Shown: positions 18,695 through 27,120 of the stretch, piece by piece | Numbering within the stretch: position 1 is the first letter of the stretch | Layout: the number at the start of each line of letters is the position of its first letter | DNA from: Phytohabitans rumicis | GTDB lineage: Bacteria; Actinomycetota; Actinomycetes; Mycobacteriales; Micromonosporaceae | Assembly: GCF_011764445.1 (NCBI RefSeq) | Contig: NZ_BLPG01000001.1 | Location: 7,891,001-7,955,000, forward strand | Direction: 5' to 3' | DNA: 64,000 bases | Made by a program: the position numbers and the translations under genes | Notes under the pieces: generated by a model | Database searches by the model: none | What the model was told of the DNA's origin: nothing | What the model saw: the letters and a program-made list of their open reading frames with translations, nothing else

Positions 18695-20046
18695 CCGGCA
18701 CCGTCCAGCTCATCCTGATGAACAGCGCGGAGTTCCTGCTCCGGAATCCGTCGTTCACCGTCACCGGCCCGGAACGCGACGGCCTCGTCACCTACGTCGG
18801 TACCTCCGAGGCCGAGCACGCGGTGTTCTGGAGCGTCGAGCCCCGGGTGCTCGTGCTCCCGCACGGGTACGACCGCCTGTGGTTCACCGACGTGCACCGC
18901 GCGCTCGGCATCGAGGAGCCGCCGGCCGTCGCGCCCCGGCCCAGCACCGGCATGCTCGTGCCGGACCTGCTGAAGGACGGCGAGGCCCAGAACGAGCTGC
19001 GCACCCACCTGACGGGTTACGACCGGGTGGAACTGCTCGTGACCGGGCCGACCCCGGAGACGTATCTGCTGGCCGAGGTCGTGCGTGGCTGGGGTCTCCC
19101 GGTCGGGATCGACCACCTGCCCGAGGACCTCTACTGGGCCAGCGTCTACCTGGATTCCAAGATCAGTTGCATGGATCTGGCGCGGGAGCTGCCCGGTGTC
19201 CGCGTCGCGCCGGGGATGACCTTCTGCAACTGGACCGAGCTGCACGGCGGATTGCGCGCCATGCTGGACCGGTACGGGACGGTCGTCGCCCGTACGCTGT
19301 ATGGGGTCTCCGGCGCCGGAACCGCGGTCATCCGCGATGAACCCGGCAGCGTCGAGTCGTTCGTGGCCGCCGCGGTGAAGGACTCCTTCTTCGCCTTCCC
19401 GATCCTGGTGCAGCAGTTCATCCCGCACGCCGAAGGAGTCGGCTGCCCCGCCGCGGACATCCTGATCGGCGAGGACGGCGTGGAGAACATCGTGCTCTGC
19501 TCGCTGACCGTCAAGAACGGGCACGTCTTCCGCAGCGTCGACGTCGGTGACGGCGCCCTCCCGCCGGTCTGGGGCGAGCGGGTCCGGCAGGTGTCCCGTG
19601 AGCTGGGCATGGCCGCGCACCGGCTGGGATACCGCGGCTGGATGTGCGTGGACTGCGTCGCCGGCACCGACGACAAGCTCTACGTGACCGAGATCAACGC
19701 CCGGCGCAGCGGTTCCATGCACGCCTGCATGCTGCTGAAGAACTGGGACGCCGAGCGCGACCTCACGCTGTCGGCACACTTCGTGGTCGAGGTGCCGTCC
19801 TGGATCACCTACGCCGAGCACCTCCGGCCGATCTTCCAGCGGCTCTGGGACGAGGGCGTACGCGCCTATCCGACCAGCGTCCGGGGCCTGTCCTGGGACG
19901 ACTCGCTGATCGCCGTCATCGCCGCGGCGCCCACCGCGGCCGAGGCACAGAAGATCGTCGCCGGCATCCGGGACGCCATCGACGCGATCCGGCCGCCGGC
20001 GTTGACCGCCGCGTCGTCGGCTTCGACCGTTGCTGAGGAGAACTGA
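18691..20046 (+). CDS. ATP-grasp ligase, PGM1-like type
   Basis: 451 residues, starting at ATG 18691, which overlaps the dioxygenase stop; an open frame further upstream is a shadow. The first ~150 residues form a pre-ATP-grasp region. ATP-grasp features follow: VQQFIPHAEGVGCPAADILIG, VENIVLCSLTVKNG, the Mg-binding stretch YVTEINARRSGSMHA near residues 332-346, and LGYRGWMCVDCVA. This layout resembles peptide ligases related to PGM1 of pheganomycin, which activate a carboxylate as acyl phosphate and join it to an amine. Here it would link two amino-acid-like units, with no NRPS present. The substrates are unknown. Confidence 0.75.
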   Translation: MTGTVQLILMNSAEFLLRNPSFTVTGPERDGLVTYVGTSEAEHAVFWSVEPRVLVLPHGYDRLWFTDVHRALGIEEPPAVAPRPSTGMLVPDLLKDGEAQNELRTHLTGYDRVELLVTGPTPETYLLAEVVRGWGLPVGIDHLPEDLYWASVYLDSKISCMDLARELPGVRVAPGMTFCNWTELHGGLRAMLDRYGTVVARTLYGVSGAGTAVIRDEPGSVESFVAAAVKDSFFAFPILVQQFIPHAEGVGCPAADILIGEDGVENIVLCSLTVKNGHVFRSVDVGDGALPPVWGERVRQVSRELGMAAHRLGYRGWMCVDCVAGTDDKLYVTEINARRSGSMHACMLLKNWDAERDLTLSAHFVVEVPSWITYAEHLRPIFQRLWDEGVRAYPTSVRGLSWDDSLIAVIAAAPTAAEAQKIVAGIRDAIDAIRPPALTAASSASTVAEEN

Positions 20047-20047
20047 G

Positions 20048-20989
20048 ATGACCGTGACCCACGGTGCCGTGATCACCGACGAGGTCCTCGATGCGGCCTT
20101 CCCGCACGACTCGTCGGCGCCCGACATGGCGGTGCGCCTGGACCTGTTCCGACGCCTGCACCGGTACTACACCGACTACCTGGGCGCACCGCACGAGTTC
20201 CAGCGGATCCCCCGGCTCAACACCGACCCGGAGATCGTCCAGCTGGAGCGTGCCTGGCTGCGCTGGGAGGACGCCCAGGTCGACCCGGCACGGCTGCCGT
20301 CGAGCGCCGCGGGGTTCGCGGACTGGTTCCAGAAGCTGAGCGCCGACCACGTGCAGCCCGACTTCTGCGGCTACCTCGCCAAGGACGCGACCGTGGCCGA
20401 GGTGGCGCTGTTCTTCCTGGCCGAGGAGCTGGTCGACAGCCGCTTCGACGACCTGGTGGCGCTGGCCCAGCTCGGCTCGGCCAGCGTGATGAAGCTGGTC
20501 ATGGCGGAGAACTACTGGGACGAGATGGGTGAGGGAAAGCTCGAACGGATGCACACCGTGCTGTTCGAGCACTCGGCCAAGTACATGCGGCAGCGGCTCA
20601 CCGACCAGGGCTACGACGTCGCCGACCTGATCTGCGCCGAGATCTACGAGAACGCCTGCCTCACCCTGATGTACGGCGTCCACCGGGAGCTCACGCCCCG
20701 CTCCCTGGGCGCGCTCGGCCTGATGGAGCACAGTGCACCGGCCCGCTTCACGGCGATGGTCGAGGGGTGCTCGCGGCTCGGCGTGCCGGACGACGTGATC
20801 GAGTACCAGCGCATCCACATCCACGTCGACGAGGACCACGGCGCGGAGTGGCTGGACTACGTCCTCACCCCGCTGACCGAACGCTCGCCCGAGATGCTGC
20901 GCGAGATCGGCCTCGGCATCCTGACCCGGGAACGCGTCGCCAACGCGTACTACCGGCGGGTGTGGCAGCAGATGAAGGCGCTGCGTTGA
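20048..20989 (+). CDS. Heme-oxygenase-like diiron oxidase (HDO; iron-containing redox enzyme family)
   Basis: 313 residues. ATG 20048 sits one base after the previous stop, with GAGGAG eight bases upstream. The protein is all-helical. The C-terminal helix shows H257-x3-D261-x2-H264, the metal pattern of SznF-type HDO proteins. Glutamates in AEELVD (126/127) and AENYWDE (154) supply the other ligands, by analogy. HDO enzymes use O2 for N-oxygenation (SznF, BelK/HrmI) or C-C cleavage (UndA, BesC). The neighbouring ATP-grasp and PhyH genes suggest action on an amino acid or a short peptide. The reaction cannot be read from sequence. Confidence 0.78.
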   Translation: MTVTHGAVITDEVLDAAFPHDSSAPDMAVRLDLFRRLHRYYTDYLGAPHEFQRIPRLNTDPEIVQLERAWLRWEDAQVDPARLPSSAAGFADWFQKLSADHVQPDFCGYLAKDATVAEVALFFLAEELVDSRFDDLVALAQLGSASVMKLVMAENYWDEMGEGKLERMHTVLFEHSAKYMRQRLTDQGYDVADLICAEIYENACLTLMYGVHRELTPRSLGALGLMEHSAPARFTAMVEGCSRLGVPDDVIEYQRIHIHVDEDHGAEWLDYVLTPLTERSPEMLREIGLGILTRERVANAYYRRVWQQMKALR

Positions 20990-20992
20990 GGC

Positions 20993-21603
20993 ATGGAGCC
21001 GGACGACTTCTACCGGCCCGGTAGCCGGCGCCTGCAACAGGAGTTCGGAACGGGGGCGCTCGCCGCGCACCTGGCCCGCAGGTACGTGCTGGACGCGCTC
21101 GAGGACCAGCACGTCGACTGGATCCGCGGGGCGGACGCGGTGTGGGTGGCCACGGTGAGCGATGACGGGCAGCCGGAGTGCTCGTACAAGGGTGGGCTGC
21201 CGGGCTTTGTCCGCGTCCCCGATCGCCGGTGCTTGGAGATTCCGAGCTACGACGGCAACGGCATGTACCGCACGCTCGGCAACGCCGCCGGGGGTGCCCG
21301 GATCGGCCTGCTCTTCCTCTTCCCCGAGACACCTTCGAAGCTGCGGGTCAACGGTGCCTGCGAGGTGTCGACCGACGCCGGCGTCCTCGCCGGGCACCAC
21401 GGCGCGGAAGCGGTCGTGCGGGTGACGATCGAGCAGGTCTTCGAGAACTGCCCCGCTACCTGCACGACCCCGGGACCGGCGGGCACTCCCGGGACTGCCC
21501 GCGCCCGGACTATCGGCCGCCCGCGGCCGCCTGGAAGCAGAAACCGGAGTATGAGCAGCTGTTGCCGGCCCGTCCGGCAGCCGCGGGGAGGGAGCGCGAG
21601 TGA
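20993..21603 (+). CDS. PNPOx-family flavoprotein; one frameshift
   Basis: 203 residues after repair. It has a split-barrel pattern: DAVWVATVSDDGQPECSYKGG, then MYRTLGNAAGGARIGLLF and LRVNGACEV. Family members bind FMN or F420 and reduce or oxidise small molecules, and some degrade heme. The frame breaks at CCCC 21451-21454; one extra C changes FENCPATC to FENCPRYLHDPGTGG. The restored frame then ends at 21603, whose TGA overlaps the GTG of the next gene, as expected for a coupled gene. The start at 20993 lies three bases after the HDO stop. Confidence 0.75.
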
Positions 21604-22883
21604 GCCGCATCATCGCGACGCCGCAGGTCACGGTCGTCATACCCACCTACCAGCGCGCGCCGATGATCCGCCGGACGCTGGCCGAGCTCGTCCGGCAGCG
21701 GATCGGGGTGGACCGGTTCGAGGTGATCGTCGCCGACGACGGTGGCAGCGACGACACCCTCGCCGTCGTCCAGGAGTTCGCCGGGAGCCTGCACATCCGC
21801 TACATCTGGCAGGAGGACCTCGGCTTCCGGGCGGGCCAGGCACGCAACGCCGGTGCCCGGCTGGCGGCCGCTCCGCTGCTGGTGTTCCTCGACAGCGGGA
21901 CGCTGCCCGGCCCGGACTTCCTCGGCCGGCACCTGGCGGCCCACGAGAGGCCGGTCCGCAAGGCGGTGATCGGGTACGCCTACGGCTACAACCCGGAGGA
22001 GCCGATGGAGGGGGCCGAGGGGGTGATCCTCAGTCACCCGCCCGAGGAGACGGTCCGGCTGTTCGCCGGCAATCCGGCGTTCCACGACCGGCGGCACGCG
22101 ATTCTGGAGCCGGTGGACTTCGATCCCGAGCGGCGGGCACTGCCGTGGGACCTGATGTGGACCATCAACGTCTCGATCCACGCCGGCGACTTCTGGGCCG
22201 CCGGAGGCTTCGACGAGTCGTTCGTCGGCTGGGGCGCCGAGGACTCGGAACTCGCCTACCGGCTGCACAGCACCGGCCTGCGGTTCACCTTCGACCGGGA
22301 CGCGTGGGTGGTCGAGGTGCCGCACGAGTCGGACTGGGAGGTGCAGGACGCCACCTACCGGGTCAACATGCGGCAGTTCCTCGCCAAGCACCGGCAGCCG
22401 ATGATGGAGATCGGTGAACGGCTGGTCTTCCACGGGTCCGGCCTGGAATGGAACGAGCACGTCGAGGACCTGATCGCCTGGACCGGGAAGGCTCGTGAGA
22501 CGGACGTGGCAAAGGAGGTCGCCGCCGCGGTCCGCGATGCCGGGCCGGGCGCGCGGATCGCGGTGTTCGGCTGTGGCTCGTACAGCCCGGACACCGCCAC
22601 GCCGGCGGTGCTGTGCGACTTCGACGCCGACCTGCTGGACGCCGCGCTGGTCGACGGCCGGCACACCGGGCACCACGCGATCGGCATTCAGACGCCGCTG
22701 GCCGACAAGTCCGTGGACGTGGTCGTCCTGACGTCCCGGCTGGCCGGGTTGCGTCCCCGGTGGGACGAGGACCTGCTGACCGAGGCGGCCCGGATCGGGC
22801 ATCGCATCATCGAGGCGTCGTCCCCGGCCGGTGGGATCCAAAGCGGTTTGGGGGCCCCAAAACTCTCTAGAGTTCTGACGTAG
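21600..22883 (+). CDS. Family 2 glycosyltransferase with an extra C-terminal Rossmann-like domain
   Basis: 427 residues, GTG start at 21600 with GGGAGGG seven bases upstream. Residues 10-270 form a GT-A domain: VTVVIPTYQRAPM, VIVADDGGSDDT, then FVGWGAEDSELAYRL, the GT7C-like motif shared with the glycosyltransferase at 14960. Residues ~310-410 look like a small methyltransferase-like Rossmann domain (ARIAVFGCGSYSP, DKSVDVVVLTSRL). The usual catalytic contacts are not evident, so this part may be structural or may bind a nucleotide. As the last gene of the rightward operon it probably decorates the product. Its 3' end overlaps the convergent DUF899 gene by 17 bases. Confidence 0.78.
   Translation: MSRIIATPQVTVVIPTYQRAPMIRRTLAELVRQRIGVDRFEVIVADDGGSDDTLAVVQEFAGSLHIRYIWQEDLGFRAGQARNAGARLAAAPLLVFLDSGTLPGPDFLGRHLAAHERPVRKAVIGYAYGYNPEEPMEGAEGVILSHPPEETVRLFAGNPAFHDRRHAILEPVDFDPERRALPWDLMWTINVSIHAGDFWAAGGFDESFVGWGAEDSELAYRLHSTGLRFTFDRDAWVVEVPHESDWEVQDATYRVNMRQFLAKHRQPMMEIGERLVFHGSGLEWNEHVEDLIAWTGKARETDVAKEVAAAVRDAGPGARIAVFGCGSYSPDTATPAVLCDFDADLLDAALVDGRHTGHHAIGIQTPLADKSVDVVVLTSRLAGLRPRWDEDLLTEAARIGHRIIEASSPAGGIQSGLGAPKLSRVLT
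22847..22874. terminator. Two adjacent hairpins at the convergent gene ends
   Basis: TTTGGGG/CCCCAAA at 22847-22861 and AACTCT/AGAGTT at 22861-22874 are perfect short inverted repeats. They lie where the glycosyltransferase and DUF899 coding regions overlap tail to tail, so they may serve as a bidirectional terminator inside coding sequence. Confidence 0.45.
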
Positions 22884-23592
22884 GCGGCGAGCCGACGGGG
22901 GTCGCCCCGGGCCGGGTCCACTGGCCGACGGGGCGTCCGGCGGTGCGCCATCTCGAGTAGGTGGGCCTCTGCGGCCACCCCTCGGGCGAGTCCTCCCACA
23001 CCTCCTGCCGCCCGTAGGCCGTCATGTCCAGCAGCTTGTGCGACGACATGATCGCCTCGACACCGCGGCTGGTCGACTCGTAGGTCAGGAAGAACCGATC
23101 GCCCTGGCGCAGGTAGCAGGCGATATCGCCGCCGCCGGCGTAGGCCGGGTCCTCGATGCCGTACGTCGAATACCACGGGTGGGTGTAACCCATGAACTCC
23201 CGGAACCGAGCCGTCTCCGCGTAGGGACCCTCGCAGAAGATGGCGAAGGAGACGCCGCGCGCCTCCAGGTAGGCCGCGTCGTGGAAGTCCCAGATGGTGG
23301 CCGTGCAGCCTTCGCACTGGTCCTCGAACGGCTTGCCGAGGTGCCACATGTGCTTGTAGACGACGAGCTGGTCACGCCCCTGGAAGACCTCGCGCAGCGG
23401 TGTCGGGCCGTCCGCTCCGACCAGCGTCGCCGGGGCGATCTCGGTCATCGGCAAGCGGCGGCGGGCGGCGGCGATGGCGTCGCCCTCGCGCGTGTGCGCC
23501 TTCTCGCGGACCAGCAGCTTCTCGCGCTCGCGGAGCCATGCCTCCCGGTCGACGATCGCTGGGGCGGGGCTCGTGGTTTCGACGGACGACAT
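22867..23592 (-). CDS. DUF899 (thioredoxin-like) family protein
   Basis: 241 residues, with the family hallmarks REAWLREREKLLVREKAHTR at the N-terminus, LVVYKHMWH, and the redox-like CEGCTATIWD segment. SFAIFCEGPYAE and the WYSTYG region follow. The family has a thioredoxin-like fold; its function is not established. It is divergent from the HxlR-type regulator gene, with 50 bases between starts, so that regulator probably controls it. Confidence 0.8.
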   Translation of the reverse strand: MSSVETTSPAPAIVDREAWLREREKLLVREKAHTREGDAIAAARRRLPMTEIAPATLVGADGPTPLREVFQGRDQLVVYKHMWHLGKPFEDQCEGCTATIWDFHDAAYLEARGVSFAIFCEGPYAETARFREFMGYTHPWYSTYGIEDPAYAGGGDIACYLRQGDRFFLTYESTSRGVEAIMSSHKLLDMTAYGRQEVWEDSPEGWPQRPTYSRWRTAGRPVGQWTRPGATPVGSPPTSEL

Positions 23593-23642
23593 TCCGCTAC
23601 CCTAAACATAATCGGCGCTTCTGTGAAGATAGTGAGGCACAT

Positions 23643-24323
23643 TTGCCTATCAAACGGACCTACGGCGATCTCGGTGACGCCTGCCGTGCCGCGAACGCCC
23701 TCGACCTCGTGGGTGACCGGTGGGCGCTGATCGTGGTGCGGGAGCTGATCCTCGGACCCAAACGCTTCGCCGACCTGCAGGATTCGGTCCGTGGCATCAG
23801 CCCGGCGGTCCTCACCGAGCGCCTGCGGGCACTGCGTCAGGCCGGGATCGTCGACCAGGTGGTCCTGCCGGACCTCGCCCGCACCCGGGCGTACACCGCC
23901 ACCGAGTGGGGGCGCGGACTGGAGTCGGTCCTGAGCGCACTGGGCCAGTGGTACTCCGCCGGTCCCGACCCGGTCACCGCCGGCGGCATGACTCCCGACG
24001 CGGTCGCCCTCGCGATGCGGACGATGGCCCCGGCGGTCCCCGGTGAAGTGCCGGTCGTCGCCCTTCACCTCGCCGACCGCCGGCGGCCCGACCCGCCGGT
24101 GTACAGCTATCACGTGGCCGCGACCGGCGGCACCCTGGACATCCGGGCGGGTGCGGGTCCGGAACCGGCGGCGGCCGTGACGGCGGACTCGACGATCTGG
24201 AGCAGGATCCTCTTCGGCGACCTGACGCTCACCCACGCCGAACGCGACGGCACCGCCCGCATAGCCGGCGACCGGAACGCCGTCGTCCGGGTCGTCGGGC
24301 TCTTCGTGCTGAACTGCCAGTAG
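23643..24323 (+). CDS. HxlR-family transcriptional regulator with C-terminal SCP2-like domain
   Basis: 226 residues from TTG 23643, with GTGAGG upstream; no ATG or GTG fits better, and the family's conserved part begins here (KRTYGDLGDACRAANALDLVGDRW). The winged helix spans residues 5-105 (RFADLQDSVRGISPAVLTERLRALRQ). The remaining 110 residues (VPVVALHLADRR, SRILFGDLTLTHAERDG) resemble an SCP2/sterol-carrier fold, a known extension in actinobacterial HxlR proteins that may bind a lipophilic ligand. The stop directly abuts the stop of the convergent DUF1905 gene. Confidence 0.8.
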   Translation: MPIKRTYGDLGDACRAANALDLVGDRWALIVVRELILGPKRFADLQDSVRGISPAVLTERLRALRQAGIVDQVVLPDLARTRAYTATEWGRGLESVLSALGQWYSAGPDPVTAGGMTPDAVALAMRTMAPAVPGEVPVVALHLADRRRPDPPVYSYHVAATGGTLDIRAGAGPEPAAAVTADSTIWSRILFGDLTLTHAERDGTARIAGDRNAVVRVVGLFVLNCQ

Positions 24324-24613
24324 TCAAGCGTTGACGGCCAGGCGGACGGTCACCACGTCGCCGACCTCAAGCCCTTCGGACGTACGCACCCGCGCCTTCA
24401 CCGGCACGACGTACCGGCCATCCTTCGGAAACAGCGACGTCGTCCACTCGGTGTCCCCGATCTGAGCCGTGACCGGAACCATGCCCCAGCCGTAGGTCAC
24501 GAGGGCGGCGGCCGCCGCCAGCTCGCCGCACTGCTCGTCGGGAACGGTGACGAAGTGCCAGGGGCCGGGCCCTTCCAGTACCAGATTTCGCCGCTGAAGG
24601 TCAGCTTCATCAT
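24324..24613 (-). CDS. DUF1905 small protein; one frameshift
   Basis: 96 residues after repair: KLTFSGEIWYWKGP, then GPWHFVTVPDE, WTTSLFPKDGRYVVPVKARVR and GLEVGDVVTVRL, the standard DUF1905 beta-barrel pattern. The frame breaks inside the G/C tract 24561-24572; one extra base joins the halves. The start (ATG 24613) overlaps the stop of the SUKH gene in an ATGATG arrangement, so it is translationally coupled. Function unknown. Confidence 0.7.
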
Positions 24614-25263
24614 GCGGCCGAAAGGTGCAGGAGCGCGGTCCATCGGCGGCCGGCCGGGGACGCGGGGTCGATCCGCCCGTCGGACTCCGCGCAGAACGGC
24701 CACCATTGCACGTCTTCGGCTCCCGGACAGGCCAGCGGGATCCATCGTACGAGCAGGTCCTCGAACGAGTCGGCCATGACGTGGCCGTGACCCTCGCCGT
24801 TGTCGTGGCTGAGGTAGACCACGCGGCCCTCCTGCTCCCGGCCCACCTCCAGGGCGAGGAAGTCGCCGTTGCCGACGTCCATGAACGGCAGCTTGTCGTG
24901 CCAGACACCGTGGTAGGGATGGGTCGGGTCAGGGAACGCGTGCGTCACCCATCCGCGTACCGCGCCCATCAGCTTGGGCAGGGCGTCCAGCGACCAGTGC
25001 AACTCGCCGGAGAAGATCTCGTCGAGTGGTTCGGGAAAGGTGCGGTCGTTCGGCGCGTACCAGGCGAACTCCACCCGGCTGGCCACCGTCGTCAGCACCT
25101 GCCGCAGCGATCCGGGTAGGGCGCGCCCCAACTGCTCCTCGACCGCGTCCACCTGGCCCGGCGAGGCCGGCGGCGCGACGACCAACGGTCGCGTGTCGAA
25201 GCCCTGCGCCGCGAGACTGTCCACCATCGCCGGCAGCCCGGCGACCGCTTCCGTCGCATCCAT
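24610..25263 (-). CDS. SUKH (SMI1/KNR4) domain protein
   Basis: 217 residues. PASPGQVDAVEEQLGRALPGSLRQVL is the usual SUKH N-terminal helix, followed by FAWYAPND and LPFMDVGNGDFLALEVG and VVYLSHDNGEGHGHVMADSFEDLL. SUKH proteins often serve as immunity proteins against toxins, or as protein-interaction modules; no toxin gene is adjacent. It follows the FGE gene by 28 bases and is coupled to the DUF1905 gene. Confidence 0.75.
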   Translation of the reverse strand: MDATEAVAGLPAMVDSLAAQGFDTRPLVVAPPASPGQVDAVEEQLGRALPGSLRQVLTTVASRVEFAWYAPNDRTFPEPLDEIFSGELHWSLDALPKLMGAVRGWVTHAFPDPTHPYHGVWHDKLPFMDVGNGDFLALEVGREQEGRVVYLSHDNGEGHGHVMADSFEDLLVRWIPLACPGAEDVQWWPFCAESDGRIDPASPAGRRWTALLHLSAA

Positions 25264-25291
25264 CAGCGAAGTTTGCCACCGCGCGGCCCCG

Positions 25292-26181
25292 CTACGCGTC
25301 CCGGGCGCAGCGGAAGCCCAGGTTTCCGCCGCAGCTGTCCGGATCGTTGCGGGTCCGGGCGGCGACCCGGTAGCGGTTGCAGTACGAGTCGTGGCACAGG
25401 TACGAGCCACCCCGCATGACCCGGGCAGTGCCCCACCAGTCGGCGCACCACTCCCAGACGTTGCCGGCCATGTTGTACAGCCCGTACCCGTTGGGCGGGT
25501 AGCTGTCCGCGGGCGCGGTGCCCAGGAACCCGTCGTCCATGGTGTTGGCGACCGGAAACCTGCCCTGCCAGATGTTGCACCGGTGTACGCCGTCCGGGGT
25601 GAGCTCGTCGCCCCACGGGTAGCGGGCCTGCACCAGGCCGCCGCGGGCGGCGTACTCCCACTCGGCCTCGGTCGGCAGCCGCAGCCCGGCCCACTCGCAG
25701 TAGGCCAGGGCGTCGAAGTGGTCGACGTGGACGGCCGGGTGGTCCATCCGTTCACCGATGGTGCTGTCGCCGCCTTCCGGGTGCCGCCAGGTGGCGCCGT
25801 CGACGCGGCACCACCAGGGAGCCGTCGGGGGCCGCTGGGCGTGCCGGCGCAGCTCGTCGGGCACCAGGCCGTCGAAGACGAACGACCAGCCGTGGCGTTC
25901 GGCCCCGGTGACGTACCCGGCGTCCTCGACGAACGCGGCGAACTCGGTGTTGGTGACGGTCCGCCGGCCGATCCAGAACGGGGCGACGGTCACCTCGCGC
26001 ACCGGGCCCTCGCCGTCGGCGCGGTTGCGGTCGGCGTCGGTCGTACCCATGAGAAATGGCCCGCCGTCGAGCCGGACGAGGTCCGGCGCGGGCCGTGCGC
26101 CGGTCCCGGCGGCCGGCGGTGTCGTGTCGTGGGGGAGCGGCGGCAGCGTCCGCGACGGCGCGCAACAGTCGGGGCGTCCAT
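25292..26181 (-). CDS. Formylglycine-generating enzyme (FGE/SUMF1 family); one frameshift near the start
   Basis: The FGE core contains DGEGPVREVTVAPFWIGR, RLPTEAEWEYAARGG, NMAGNVWEWC and SYLCHDSYCNRYRVAARTRN, with both copper-binding/catalytic cysteines (263 and 268 in the repaired 296-residue protein). The first in-frame ATG (26050) lies inside the conserved LDGGPFLMG segment, so it cannot be the true start. One extra base in the GGGG run 26171-26174 gives MDAPDCCAPSRTL from ATG 26181, a natural FGE N-terminus. FGE oxidises a CxPxR cysteine to formylglycine, normally in sulfatases; no sulfatase gene is in the window. SUKH and DUF1905 genes follow. Confidence 0.85.
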
Positions 26182-26295
26182 CCGGCTGATCATCGCATGG
26201 TAGGCCGGTTCTTCAAGGCAGAATTCTGTGTTCCGGCCACCTCGCCGGGGTCACGATGTTCGCTCGAACGCCCCTCGGTGGAAGGACCGCACCCG

Positions 26296-27117
26296 ATGAA
26301 ACTGGCCACCATCCGCACCGCCGACGGCGCCACTCGCGCGGTACGCGTCGAGGACGACCACCTGGTCGACCTCGGTGCCGCCGACGTGGGGGAGTACTTG
26401 GCGAACCCGGGCGGGGCCGTCACCGGTGAGCGGACCTACCCGCTCGACGGGGCCCGTTACGCGCCCGTGGTGCCCCGGCCCGGGAAGATCATCTGCGTCG
26501 GCCTCAACTACCGCAACCACATCCTCGAGATGGGCCGGGACCTGCCGGCATATCCGACGCTGTTCAGCAAGTACGCCGAGACCCTGGTCGGCGCCGAGGA
26601 CGACATCGTGTTGCCGCCCGAGACCGAGGCGTTCGACTGGGAGTGCGAACTGGCCGTCATCGTCGGCGCACCGGTGCGCCGGGCCAGGGGAGCCGAGGCC
26701 GAAAACGCCATCGCGGGGTTCGCGGTCCTCAACGACGTGACCTGCCGGGACTGGCAGTTCCGCACCAAGGAATGGCTCCAGGGCAAGAACTGGGAGGCCA
26801 CCACCCCGCTCGGGCCGTACCTGGTCACCCCGGACGAACTGCCCGGCGGGGTGCGGCCGAAGGTCGACATCAGCACCGAGATCGACGGCGAGACGGTGCA
26901 GCGGGACAACACCGGCGACCTGCTCTTCGACCCGGTCGACCTGGTCGAGTACGTCTCCACCATGGTCACCCTCAAGCCCGGCGACGTGATCGCGACCGGC
27001 ACGCCGGGCGGCGTGGGGCACGCCCGCAAGCCGCCGCGCTACCTGCGGGCCGGTCAGCGCCTGGTCACGACGGTGGACGGACTCGGACACTGCGCCAACC
27101 GGATCGTGGCGGGTTGA
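26296..27117 (+). CDS. Fumarylacetoacetate hydrolase (FAH) family protein
   Basis: 273 residues, ATG 26296 with GAAGGA nine bases upstream. FAH-fold landmarks: KIICVGLNYRNHILEMG, FSKYAETLVG, the metal-binding acidic stretch FDWECELAVIVG, NDVTCRDWQFRTKEWLQGKN and VIATGTPGGVG. Such enzymes hydrolyse or decarboxylate diketo acids in aromatic or sugar-acid catabolism. The 114-base gap from the divergent FGE gene holds its promoter. The stop is followed after three bases by the convergent reductase gene. Confidence 0.88.
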   Translation: MKLATIRTADGATRAVRVEDDHLVDLGAADVGEYLANPGGAVTGERTYPLDGARYAPVVPRPGKIICVGLNYRNHILEMGRDLPAYPTLFSKYAETLVGAEDDIVLPPETEAFDWECELAVIVGAPVRRARGAEAENAIAGFAVLNDVTCRDWQFRTKEWLQGKNWEATTPLGPYLVTPDELPGGVRPKVDISTEIDGETVQRDNTGDLLFDPVDLVEYVSTMVTLKPGDVIATGTPGGVGHARKPPRYLRAGQRLVTTVDGLGHCANRIVAG

Positions 27118-27120
27118 GCT

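Noticed and set aside
25292-26050. FGE starting at the in-frame ATG 26050
   Set aside because: That Met lies inside the conserved LDGGPFLMG core; a one-base repair at 26171-26174 restores a proper N-terminus.
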